This document shows positions 1-11,198 of a stretch of 12,750 nt of DNA, in pieces (position 1 is the stretch's first letter; each line of letters opens with the position of its first letter). A program made the position numbers and the translations under genes. Below the pieces are notes generated by a model. The model saw nothing but the letters and a program-made list of their open reading frames with translations, was not told where the DNA came from and searched no databases. The DNA comes from Caulobacteraceae bacterium UBA5005 (GTDB lineage: Bacteria; Pseudomonadota; Alphaproteobacteria; Caulobacterales; Caulobacteraceae): NCBI GenBank assembly GCA_002398405.1, contig DGYN01000042.1, forward strand, positions 29,389 to 42,138, given 5' to 3'.

Positions 1-43
1 GCGCGGTCCCCCTCCCGCCGTTCCCGTAGGTCACGGGGGAGGT
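1..43 (-). repeat. Intergenic hairpin repeat after the leftward operon, left copy
   Basis: Read on the minus strand, this stretch begins 5 bases after the stop codon of the last leftward gene. It contains ACCTCCCCCG, then GGCGGGAGGGG, then GACCGCGC. The arms CCTCCC and GGGAGG (plus-strand 37-42 and 11-16) can form a stem, with a second small stem (CCGT with ACGG) inside. The same three blocks in the same order occur at 12667-12700 after the last rightward gene. It may act as a factor-dependent or hairpin-type transcription end or an mRNA 3' stabiliser. There is no T-run, so it is not a classical intrinsic terminator. The repeat may continue beyond the window. Confidence 0.5.
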
Positions 44-48
44 AAGAC

Positions 49-636
49 CTAGCTCAGCCTCGCCTCCAGGCCCTTGATGAAGGTGGAGAGGCCGAACTCG
101 AACCCCTCCTCCGACTTAGCGTCTGGGGTGGTCTGGCTGGTTTGTTCGTAGAGCACCCAACTGATGGCGAAGCGGCCCAGGCACCGCAGCGCCAGGCGCG
201 AGTCCCTCGCATCGAGGCCGGATCGCATCAGAGTTTTCACCATGGCGTCGACAGCCGCGTCATAGTCCGCCCCCCGGGGCTCCGACCCTGCCAGGATGCG
301 CGCGCCGTCGCGCACCGAAAGGGCGCTCGCCCGGATTCCCCGCGCGCCCTCGGCGAGCCAGCTCTTCCACTCGAAATCTCGGCCCGACAGATCCGGCGGC
401 GGCAGGGCCCGGCGCAGCAGCGCCCTGGCCATGGCCTCCAGCAGGGCGTTCTTGTTTCTGAAGTGCCAGTAGAGCGACGGCCCGCTGATCCCAAGTTCAT
501 CCCCCAGCCGCCGGGTGGTCATCCCCTCCAGCCCTTCCCGGTCGACCAGCGCCAAAGCCGCCTCGACAATGGCGGCCTTATCGAGCGGCGCGCCGGCGGC
601 GCGCGCTCGCGGGAGAGGGTGAGGACTCTGGGACAT
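49..636 (-). CDS. TetR-family transcriptional regulator, tetracycline-repressor-like
   Basis: The product is a 195-residue DNA-binding repressor of usual TetR length. The N-terminal helix-turn-helix lies at about residues 18-66. It ends in GISGPSLYWHFRNK, very like the recognition helix and following segment of tetracycline repressor TetR itself, so the C-terminal part is probably of the TetR_C_1 ligand-binding type. The ligand is unknown. It is the last of four leftward genes and starts 26 bp after the stop of the Tat-exported hydrolase, so it is probably co-transcribed with it. The ATG at 634-636 has only a distant GGAG upstream, so translation may be weak or coupled. A second regulator at the far end of an operon that already begins with one is unusual. 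Family assignment is secure; its targets are unknown. Confidence 0.9.
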   Translation of the reverse strand: MSQSPHPLPRARAAGAPLDKAAIVEAALALVDREGLEGMTTRRLGDELGISGPSLYWHFRNKNALLEAMARALLRRALPPPDLSGRDFEWKSWLAEGARGIRASALSVRDGARILAGSEPRGADYDAAVDAMVKTLMRSGLDARDSRLALRCLGRFAISWVLYEQTSQTTPDAKSEEGFEFGLSTFIKGLEARLS

Positions 637-662
637 CGGGTGAGGTTACTCCAGTCCCCGAC

Positions 663-2258
663 TTAGCCGAACAAATCGATTTCAGAAATGGGCGCCGTCC
701 CTTTCAACTGCTGTGGCGTCAGCCTGCTCATCAGAACGATCATCTTGGTGGCGATGTTGACCTGGTTCTTCATCAGCCGGGGGTTCAGTTTGTCGATCAC
801 CCCTTTCGGATCGGCGCGGAAGAAGTAGTGGGGCGAGCCCATCAGTCCGATCCCGGGGATACCGCGGCTGCGCAGACCGCCGCCTTCGCCGGGCGCCTGA
901 CCGCTTTCCACCAGGCCTGAGCGCGACCATTTCGGGTCCTCGCCGCTCGTGGAGGCCAACAACATCTTGCCTATGACCCGCTCGACGCCTGGCGTCGGGA
1001 TCCAGTTCTCGGGCGAGGGCCGGCCCGTCGGGCCCCAGCGGAAGCCAACGTCGGCCCATTCCATCGCCCCCATCTGCTCCAGGGCCATCTGGCCGACAGC
1101 GCGCTGCACATACTGCGGCCACTTAGTCATGTTGCCGCCAGTGCCCGACGCTCTGCCCGAGCCAGTCACCGCGTCACGGATCGCCCCGCCCGCGTAGTGT
1201 CCGGTGGGCAGGGAGAAGACCAGGGTCCGCTTCCGGGGCGCCTTGGCGAAATAGGTGGCGATGGCCAGCAGGCCCAACGCGCCGTTGTCGTTGACCTCGT
1301 TCGGCCCGTCAGTGTGGGTGGTCAGATAGACGACCTCCTCGCTTTCGCCCTTCATCACCGCCAGCAGGCTGTCGGCGCGGGCGTTGGGGGTCAGCTTGGC
1401 GTCGCAGCGCATGGTGGCGCTGGCCCGGCCGGTCATGGAGATCAGATAGGCCGCGTCGTCCCGCCCGACCCACAGGCCGGGAATCTTCCGGTGCTGGTCG
1501 CTGAACGGCAGATAGTTGTGCCGCGCCGCATCGCTCGAGCAGTCGGTGTAGCAAAGGATCACCCCCTTGCAGAGGTTCTCCACCGCCGCCATCGGGGCCT
1601 GGCCGCCCTGGCTCGCCACTCGCGGCGCGCCCACCGGCTGGGGCAAGGGCTTGGGAAACTGCTCCGGATGATAGACCACCGGGGCGCGGCTGCCGCCGGC
1701 CACCAGAGGCATGGCGAACACCGCGATGGAATTGGCCAGTTGTTCCTTCGGCACGGCGGCGATGGCCGCCTGGATGCGCGCCGTGGTCTGGGCGCCCGTG
1801 CCGCTGGCGTCACCCAGATAGATGAGCCGGCCGGTCACGTCGGGCTTGCCGGCGGTCGTGCCGCCGAAGGGGTAATAGGCCACAACATCCAGCTTGCGGG
1901 TCGCGCCGGTGTCTTCCTTCACCTCGATCGAGCAGTCGGCGATATCGCACTCGAAACTCGTCAGCTTGAACTGGTCGCGCTCGATGGTGCAGCCCAGTTT
2001 GGTGAACTCGGTCGCCAGAAATTCCTCGAAGGCGCGGCACTGCGGCGTGCCGGTGGCGCGGATGGGCCCAAAGTTGTGAAGTTGCCGCAGCCACTTGTTG
2101 AGGGTCGCCGTCGAGGGGGCGAGCTTGGGATCAAACCCCGCCACCTGGCGCGGCCCGCTGGCCGCCTGCGCGATCATCGGCATGCCGCCCATCAGCGCGG
2201 CCGCGGCGGCGCCCTTCAATACGGCTCTACGGCCGTTCATCGTCTCTTGCATGGTCAT
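663..2258 (-). CDS. Tat-exported M28-like zinc hydrolase with Glu-to-His substitution
   Basis: The product is a 531-residue exported metallohydrolase related to peptidase family M28. A twin-arginine signal is visible (R10-R11 in RRAVLKG, then an Ala-rich hydrophobic stretch to AQA near 32), so it is probably exported folded. Likely zinc ligands are H315 and D317 (THTDG), D324 (NDNGA), E394 (ALEQMG) and H477 (PHYFF, before DKLNP). Where M28 enzymes have Glu-Glu (catalytic base plus metal ligand), this protein reads PTGHYAGG, with H354 at the catalytic position. The region before the catalytic core is long and contains several cysteines (74, 90, 104, 109, 230, 236, 240). GGGAGG at 2262-2267 lies only 3 nt from the ATG at 2258 but 9 nt from an in-frame ATG at 2252, which may be the real start. 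The substrate (peptide, amide or other conjugate) is unknown. It follows another M28-like gene by 23 bp. Confidence 0.8.
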   Translation of the reverse strand: MTMQETMNGRRAVLKGAAAAALMGGMPMIAQAASGPRQVAGFDPKLAPSTATLNKWLRQLHNFGPIRATGTPQCRAFEEFLATEFTKLGCTIERDQFKLTSFECDIADCSIEVKEDTGATRKLDVVAYYPFGGTTAGKPDVTGRLIYLGDASGTGAQTTARIQAAIAAVPKEQLANSIAVFAMPLVAGGSRAPVVYHPEQFPKPLPQPVGAPRVASQGGQAPMAAVENLCKGVILCYTDCSSDAARHNYLPFSDQHRKIPGLWVGRDDAAYLISMTGRASATMRCDAKLTPNARADSLLAVMKGESEEVVYLTTHTDGPNEVNDNGALGLLAIATYFAKAPRKRTLVFSLPTGHYAGGAIRDAVTGSGRASGTGGNMTKWPQYVQRAVGQMALEQMGAMEWADVGFRWGPTGRPSPENWIPTPGVERVIGKMLLASTSGEDPKWSRSGLVESGQAPGEGGGLRSRGIPGIGLMGSPHYFFRADPKGVIDKLNPRLMKNQVNIATKMIVLMSRLTPQQLKGTAPISEIDLFG

Positions 2259-2281
2259 GGGCCTCCCAACCCCTGTTCTTG

Positions 2282-3817
2282 TCAGTCCGCGGCCCCGCCA
2301 CGGCCGCCGCGCGCCGGAGCGGGCGCGTTCGAACCGGGAGGGTTGATCTGTTCCTTGGGCGCCTTGGCGACCACGTCGATGAAGTAGCGATAGAAGTTGG
2401 CCGCCCGCGTCAGGCCCTCCGGCGAGATGCTCTGCCAGACGTCTCCGCTGGTATGATAGAGCGGCCCGGAGTGGATGCCCTGGACCCGCGAAATGTTCAG
2501 CGGCGCATAACCGCCCAGGTCGCCGGGTACTGAGGCGTCCAGCCGCGAGGTGGTGTAGCCGTAACGCGGCGCCCCGGTCCGGATGGCGTCCATCAAGACG
2601 GGCGCGAGGTTCGAGACTCCCATCCCCTTGGGCTCCTCAGTGGGATCGACGCGCCAGGGGTCGGTCCGCAGCTGATACTGGGCGACGTGTTCGAGGTTGA
2701 GGACCAAAACCGCCTTCGACAGCAATTGGGCGTTGTCACGCACGAGGAAGGCCGGGCCGTTCATGCCTGACGAATGGTGGCCGGCGCTGGAGACGAACAG
2801 CAGAGTGCGGGCCGGCTTGTTCTCCGGCCTGCCATAGTGCCGGGCCAGAGCGATCAGCACCGCGGTCGCATCCGCATTGTCCCCCGCCCCGTCAAACCAG
2901 CTGTCGTGGTGGGCGTTGATGACGACGATCTCGTCGCTAACCCCTGGGATCACTCCCACGACGTTTTCGGCGGTCAGGCCGGCTCGGTTATAGGCCTCCA
3001 CCGCCAGACGCACCTTCACCGGCTTGCCGCCGGACCGCTCAAGCACGGTCTTGAGGAAGGCCCCGTCCGCGCCGCCTAGGTTGAAAGCGTTGCCCGACCC
3101 GCCGAAGTCGAACACGTGCATATTGCCGGCCTGTTCGATCCAGTTGAACACGGCAACCGCCCCGGCCTCGTTCAAAGCCCGGGCCGAGGATGAAATCTGC
3201 GACCGCGTGGAGAACGCGCCGGTGGTCGGCCGCGAATGCTGGATGGCGACCTTGCCCCGCACCCCCGCCGTGGAGGCCGATCCCGCCTCCCCCGCATAGA
3301 CGAGCTCAGCCTCGATCGGCGTCGGGATCGATGACCCCCGGGTCGGCATGGCCGAGTGCAGGACGACATCGCGGCTGCCGGGCCCAAAGGCCGGATCGGC
3401 GAGGACGCGGACCTCCCAGCGGGTCGGCATCCACATTGCGCCAGTGGCGGAGAATTTCTGTACCTGGACGTTCTGCACGCCGGCGCTTTTGAGCTGCGCG
3501 GCCACCCAGCCGGCGGTCTTGGCCGCCGCGGGTGTCCCCGAAATGCGGCCCCAGAACTGCGAAGTCCGTTCCATCTCGTCAGCAAAGCCGGTGATGGTGC
3601 GCACGTCGGCCATGATCCGCGTCGCCGCGAAGGCCGGATCGGCCGTCTCGCCGGCCGGCTGCACGAACCTCGGCGTCTTGGGCAGGGCGTTAAGCTGCGG
3701 CGGATCCTGCAGGCCCTTGGGCGGCAGGGGCGCTCCGAACCATGGCCCCTGCTGAGCGGCCGCCGCTGCTGAGAGACCAAGGGCCAGCACAAAGGTAATT
3801 CCGGCCACAGCCCTCAT
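2282..3817 (-). CDS. Sec-exported M28-like zinc hydrolase with PA-like insert
   Basis: The product is a 511-residue secreted or periplasmic hydrolase of the M28 aminopeptidase fold. A Sec signal peptide covers residues 1-22 (hydrophobic core, ending AAAAQQ). Residues about 165-290 resemble a protease-associated (PA) domain (VRGKVAIQ, then LNEAGAVAVFN). The metal centre follows: H303 and D305 (AHHDS), D313 (GDNADA), E376 (LNLEHV) and H455 (LYHTSGD). The usual Glu-Glu pair is replaced by His347-His348 (SAGHHSSG). The last 20 residues are Pro/Gly/Ala-rich and probably disordered. AGGAGGGG at 3822-3829 gives a strong ribosome binding site 4 nt before the ATG. It sits 30 bp after the tandem TetR gene and 23 bp before the second M28-like gene, so all are probably one transcript. 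The fold is well supported; peptidase activity is uncertain because of the substituted catalytic residue. Confidence 0.85.
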   Translation of the reverse strand: MRAVAGITFVLALGLSAAAAAQQGPWFGAPLPPKGLQDPPQLNALPKTPRFVQPAGETADPAFAATRIMADVRTITGFADEMERTSQFWGRISGTPAAAKTAGWVAAQLKSAGVQNVQVQKFSATGAMWMPTRWEVRVLADPAFGPGSRDVVLHSAMPTRGSSIPTPIEAELVYAGEAGSASTAGVRGKVAIQHSRPTTGAFSTRSQISSSARALNEAGAVAVFNWIEQAGNMHVFDFGGSGNAFNLGGADGAFLKTVLERSGGKPVKVRLAVEAYNRAGLTAENVVGVIPGVSDEIVVINAHHDSWFDGAGDNADATAVLIALARHYGRPENKPARTLLFVSSAGHHSSGMNGPAFLVRDNAQLLSKAVLVLNLEHVAQYQLRTDPWRVDPTEEPKGMGVSNLAPVLMDAIRTGAPRYGYTTSRLDASVPGDLGGYAPLNISRVQGIHSGPLYHTSGDVWQSISPEGLTRAANFYRYFIDVVAKAPKEQINPPGSNAPAPARGGRGGAAD

Positions 3818-3847
3818 GACGCCCCTCCTGATCGCTGCTGATCTTAG

Positions 3848-5059
3848 TCAGCTGTGACCATAGAGCCCCATCAGGCCTGGCCGGGCAAGGTCATTCACCC
3901 CGTCGGCCTCACTTGCCGCCCGGGCCCAGCCGCCCAGGTACGACGATGCGTTGATCACGCCCAGCACCAGCTGCGAGCCGATCAAGGGGTCGATCGGCCG
4001 GATCGAGCCGTCGCCGATGCCCTCGGCGATGAGGGCGGAAAAGCGCGCGGCGGTCTCGCGGTACTTGGCGATGATCTTTGGCCTCTCCTCGGTGTTGAGG
4101 GTGGCGATGGCGTAGTTGCGCAACAGCCGCCAGCCCTCCTCGGCGCTCTGATAGGCGGCCAGCGCCGCTACCGCCGAGGCCAGCTTTTCCCAGCCGTTCC
4201 TGCCCGTGGCGCCCCCCACCGCCTCGCGCATCAGCTCGAAGCTGCGCTCGAAGCAGGCCATCAGCAGAGCCTCCTTGTCGGCGTTGTGGTGATAGAACGA
4301 GCCCTTGGTGACGTTCAGGCTGGAGGCGATCCGGTCCACCGACACCGCCTCATAGCCATGCCGGTTGATCAGGTGCGAGGCCGCGATGAGGAAGCGGTTG
4401 CGCTGGCTGGCGTCGCTCTGGGCGCCGATGACGAAGGGGGCGCGGCCCGGCCAGGCCTGATCCTTGGCCGGCATCCCGCCGAGCACGATGTCGGTCAGGC
4501 GCGCGCCGACCGCCTCAAAGGCCTCCGGCTCATAGAGATCGATCCAGCCGCGGGTCCAGCCCAGGTGCTCGATCAGCAGGCGGCTCCTAACCGCCCGGGT
4601 GATCGGGTCGGCCTCATCGCCGAACAGGGCCTGGACCGAGCGCAGCATCCCGCCGAACGCCTGGGTGATGGGCGAGGCCGGATCTCGCTCCAGCCGTTTC
4701 AATTCCGCGAAGGAGGCGAGCTGCGGCTCTCGGCGCAGGGCGATCTCACGCCGGGCGACGAAATAGTTCGCGATGAAGGCGGCGACCCGGTCGCGACCCG
4801 TGCCCTTCACCGCCTGGGCCGCCGCCGCCATCTGCGAAAACCGGTCGATGGTCGACAGCATGCAGGCCTGGAAGAGGTCCTCCCGCGTTTTGAAATAGTA
4901 GGTCAGGCTGACCGGGTGCATGGCCATCAGCTTGGCCACCGCCACCAGGGTGAAACCGCGCGTCCCCTGCTGGTTCAGGACCTCCGTCCCGGCGGCGACG
5001 ATTCGCGACCGCTTGGCGGAGTATTTCTTGGGCGGGAGCGCCTGCGCGGCCTGGCTCAT
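3848..5059 (-). CDS. Tandem (double) TetR-family transcriptional regulator
   Basis: The product is a 403-residue regulator, twice the usual TetR length, consisting of two complete TetR units in one chain. The first helix-turn-helix lies at about residues 15-65 (RSRIVAAGTEVLNQQG, then VSLTYYFKTREDLF). The second lies at about 219-267 (RNRFLIAASHLINRHG, then VTKGSFYHHNADKEALL). Each is followed by some 130-150 residues of predicted helical ligand-binding domain. The two halves differ clearly, so this is an old fusion or duplication and not an assembly error. The gene is divergent to glpS across a 119-bp region and leads the hydrolase operon, the classic position of an autoregulated local repressor. 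The ATG at 5059 has only a weak AAGG (5065-5068) as ribosome binding site. Such an intramolecular pseudodimer could bind a non-symmetric or bipartite operator; that is inference. Confidence 0.92.
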   Translation of the reverse strand: MSQAAQALPPKKYSAKRSRIVAAGTEVLNQQGTRGFTLVAVAKLMAMHPVSLTYYFKTREDLFQACMLSTIDRFSQMAAAAQAVKGTGRDRVAAFIANYFVARREIALRREPQLASFAELKRLERDPASPITQAFGGMLRSVQALFGDEADPITRAVRSRLLIEHLGWTRGWIDLYEPEAFEAVGARLTDIVLGGMPAKDQAWPGRAPFVIGAQSDASQRNRFLIAASHLINRHGYEAVSVDRIASSLNVTKGSFYHHNADKEALLMACFERSFELMREAVGGATGRNGWEKLASAVAALAAYQSAEEGWRLLRNYAIATLNTEERPKIIAKYRETAARFSALIAEGIGDGSIRPIDPLIGSQLVLGVINASSYLGGWARAASEADGVNDLARPGLMGLYGHS

Positions 5060-5129
5060 GCGGCCTTGTCTATCCTAATCTTTTTCCTTCGACGAGAACC
5101 GGCGCGCCATACCGAAAACAAGAAAACTG

Positions 5130-5155
5130 TTGGCGCCTGACCATTTCGATATATC
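5130..5155 (+). promoter_or_regulatory. Candidate housekeeping-type promoter for glpS
   Basis: TTGGCGC (5130-5136) and GATATATC (5148-5155) are separated by 11 nt. They match the Caulobacter housekeeping consensus as I recall it (TTGACGS, N10-14, GCTANAWC) at 6 of 7 and 7 of 8 positions. Transcription would begin near 5161-5163, giving a leader of about 16-18 nt that just includes the GGGAGGG ribosome binding site. The -10 element GATATATC is itself a perfect palindrome, and it lies inside the dyad GACC-N16-GGTC (5139-5162), a plausible repressor site. Confidence 0.5.
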
Positions 5156-5166
5156 AGCGGTCTTTC

Positions 5167-5173
5167 GGGAGGG
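5167..5173 (+). promoter_or_regulatory. Ribosome binding site that fixes the TTG start of glpS
   Basis: GGGAGGG lies 5 nt before TTG at 5179-5181. No ATG occurs in this frame near the beginning of the conserved protein, and starting at this TTG gives MLELKGVGK, the expected N-terminus of an ABC ATPase. The TTG start is therefore well supported, and may keep translation of the first transporter gene low. Confidence 0.75.
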
Positions 5174-5178
5174 CGGCG

Positions 5179-8108
<2,930 letters not shown>

Positions 8109-8125
<17 letters not shown>

Positions 8126-8924
8126 GTCCCGCCTCAGCTGGCTCGTGCCCACGATCTACATCGTGCTGCTCATGCTGCCGATCTACGGCCTCATCGCCAT
8201 GAGCCTGAAGACCAACGCCGAAACCCTCTCCGGCTTCTCGCTGTTCCCCAAGGCCCCAACCCTGGCTAACTACAAGGTCATCTTCACCGACCCCAGCTGG
8301 TACGGCGGCTACATCAACTCGATCATCTATGTGGTTCTCAATACAGCGATTTCGATCGCCGTTGCCCTGCCTGCCGCCTACGCCTTCTCCCGCTACCGGT
8401 TCCTGGGCGACAAGCATCTCTTCTTCTGGCTGCTGACCAACCGCATGGCCCCGCCGGCGGTGTTCGTCCTGCCCTTCTTCCAGCTCTATTCAGCCTTCGG
8501 CCTCATCGACACCCACATCGCCGTGGCCCTGGCTCACTGCCTCTTTAACGTCCCCCTCGCCGTATGGATTCTCGAGGGTTTCATGTCGGGCGTGCCGAAA
8601 GAGATCGACGAGACCGCCTATGTCGACGGCTACTCCTTCCCCCGGTTCTTCGTGAAGATCTTCATGCCGCTGATCGCGTCCGGCGTCGGGGTCGCGGCCT
8701 TCTTCTGCTTCATGTTCTCCTGGGTCGAGCTGCTGCTCGCCCGCACCCTCACCACCACTGAGGCCAAGCCCATCGCCTCGGTGATGACCCGCACCGTCTC
8801 CGCCTCGGGCCTCGACTGGGGCGTCCTGGCCGCCGCCGGCGTCCTGACCATCATCCCGGGCGCCTTGGTCATCTGGTTCGTGCGCAACTACATCGCCAAG
8901 GGCTTCGCCCTGGGGAGGGTGTGA
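8109..8924 (+). CDS. glpQ: ABC transporter permease, GlpQ-type (MalG-like)
   Basis: The product is a 271-residue inner-membrane permease, the second channel half. Six likely membrane segments lie at about 10-31, 69-91, 103-125, 134-157, 187-208 and 237-257. The EAA loop is at 166-190 (EIDETAYVDGYSFPRFFVKI). As in most carbohydrate uptake (CUT1) systems, this MalG-like subunit follows the MalF-like one. The coding region overlaps glpP by 17 bp, so translation is probably coupled. The name GlpQ here follows the rhizobial operon and is unrelated to the E. coli glycerophosphodiester phosphodiesterase GlpQ. A 157-bp gap holding a palindromic element follows, the first break in an otherwise overlapping gene series. 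Confidence 0.88.
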
Positions 8925-8949
8925 TCAGCGTTTCCCCTCTCCCCTCTTC

Positions 8950-9079
8950 CGTCACCCCCGGACTTGTTCCGGGGGCCGGACGTTCCGCCGCTCAGATCGA
9001 AACTTCGCCGCCCGGCGGGCGGCGACTGGCGCACAGCCTGGGCCATCTTCCGGCCCCCGGAACAGGTCCGGGGGTGACG
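8950..9079. repeat. 130-bp REP-like palindromic element between glpQ and glpU
   Basis: Two 31-bp arms in inverted orientation (8950-8980 and 9049-9079) are complementary at all but one position and enclose 68 bp. Each arm is itself a hairpin with 8-bp stems: CCCCCGGA/TCCGGGGG at 8955-8975 and again at 9054-9074. A third hairpin lies in the middle, with stems TCGCCGCCC (9005-9013) and GGGCGGCGA (9017-9025). The layout is that of a paired REP/BIME element or a small non-autonomous mobile element. No clear target-site duplication is visible at its edges. Inside a polycistronic message it could pause or end transcription or protect upstream mRNA, changing the ratio of channel subunits to GlpU, binding protein and hydrolase. 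Confidence 0.8.
9070..9077 (+). promoter_or_regulatory. glpU ribosome binding site inside the palindromic element
   Basis: GGGGGTGA ends 4 nt before the glpU ATG at 9082. It matches the extended Shine-Dalgarno GGAGGTGA with one change that still allows G-U pairing, and no other purine-rich site lies between. The site is part of the right arm of the palindromic element, so folding of that hairpin would hide it. Confidence 0.5.
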
Positions 9080-9081
9080 AT

Positions 9082-9363
9082 ATGAACTTCTCCTGGATGG
9101 CCTGGACCCCCGCCACCGCCGCTTTTTTCGGCGTGATCTTCGCGCTGATCGCCTCCATGGCGGTCTGGGAGCGCCTCAAACCCGGCGGCTCGCCGCGCGT
9201 CGGCCTGCTGCGCATCGAGACCACGCGGGGGGACCGCCTGTTCATCAGCCTGCTGGGCGCGGCCTTTATCCATCTGGCCTGGCTGGGCCTCACCGATTTT
9301 TCCCTTTGGATCGCGACCGGTATCAGCGTTCTCTACGGGATTGCCGTTTTCCGCTGGGTGTGA
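9082..9363 (+). CDS. glpU: Small three-helix membrane protein, DUF2160 family (GlpU-type)
   Basis: The product is a 93-residue inner-membrane protein with three likely membrane segments, at about 11-29, 52-70 and 74-90, joined by a short basic loop. Length, hydrophobicity pattern and position between the second permease and the binding protein match GlpU (DUF2160) of the rhizobial glycerol transporter. Its exact role there is unclear; it may be an accessory membrane subunit. It starts at the edge of the palindromic element and ends 50 bp before the glpV ATG. Family assignment rests on sequence character and synteny, so a profile search would be needed to settle it. Confidence 0.8.
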   Translation: MNFSWMAWTPATAAFFGVIFALIASMAVWERLKPGGSPRVGLLRIETTRGDRLFISLLGAAFIHLAWLGLTDFSLWIATGISVLYGIAVFRWV

Positions 9364-9413
9364 AACCTAGCGGCGCTAGACCAAAAAACAAGAAACGACA
9401 GGGGACTTACAGG
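9364..9413 (+). promoter_or_regulatory. glpU-glpV spacer with small hairpin, A-rich motif and ribosome binding site
   Basis: The 50-bp spacer holds a short palindrome, CTAGC-GGC-GCTAG (9367-9379). An A-rich stretch follows (AAAACAAGAAAC, 9385-9396), then AGGGGA (9400-9405) 8 nt before the glpV ATG. GCTAGACC (9375-9382) resembles a Caulobacter-type -10 element, but no matching -35 is visible, so an internal promoter is only a weak possibility. The A-rich motif shares 11 bases with one upstream of glpS. Confidence 0.45.

Positions 9414-11194
<1,781 letters not shown>

Positions 11195-11198
<4 letters not shown>

Larger units (their letters stand above)
5060..5178. promoter_or_regulatory. Divergent control region between the two operons
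   Basis: This 119-bp gap separates the start of the tandem TetR gene (leftward) from the start of glpS (rightward) and must hold promoters for both operons. It is the most AT-rich stretch of the window. It contains an A-rich run at 5115-5126, a short GGCGCGCC palindrome at 5101-5108, and a candidate rightward promoter at 5130-5155. An imperfect dyad, GACC-N16-GGTC, lies at 5139-5162. I could not recognise a convincing leftward promoter; TAGGAT (minus strand, 5072-5077) is only a weak -10 candidate. Confidence 0.7.

Noticed and set aside
1197..2387. Open frame of 396 codons on the plus strand
   Set aside because: It is antisense to the Tat-exported M28-like gene and runs across its promoter-proximal end into the neighbouring gene, with no recognisable domain.
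3848..5059. Possibility that the double TetR gene is two genes fused by a sequencing error
   Set aside because: The frame is continuous, the linker is plausible, the second unit has no start codon with a ribosome binding site at its beginning that I can see, and tandem TetR proteins of about 400 residues are known.
3854..5140. Open frame of 428 codons on the plus strand
   Set aside because: It is antisense to the tandem TetR gene and shows no domain; its composition is that of a GC-rich shadow frame.
8950..9079. Palindromic element read as a CRISPR array or intrinsic terminator
   Set aside because: There are only two copies, inverted rather than direct, with no spacers of regular length and no T-run after any hairpin.
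9306..9413. Upstream extension of glpV from the start at 9306
   Set aside because: It overlaps glpU by 58 bp and would place 36 basic residues before the lipoprotein signal. The ATG at 9414 has a good ribosome binding site.
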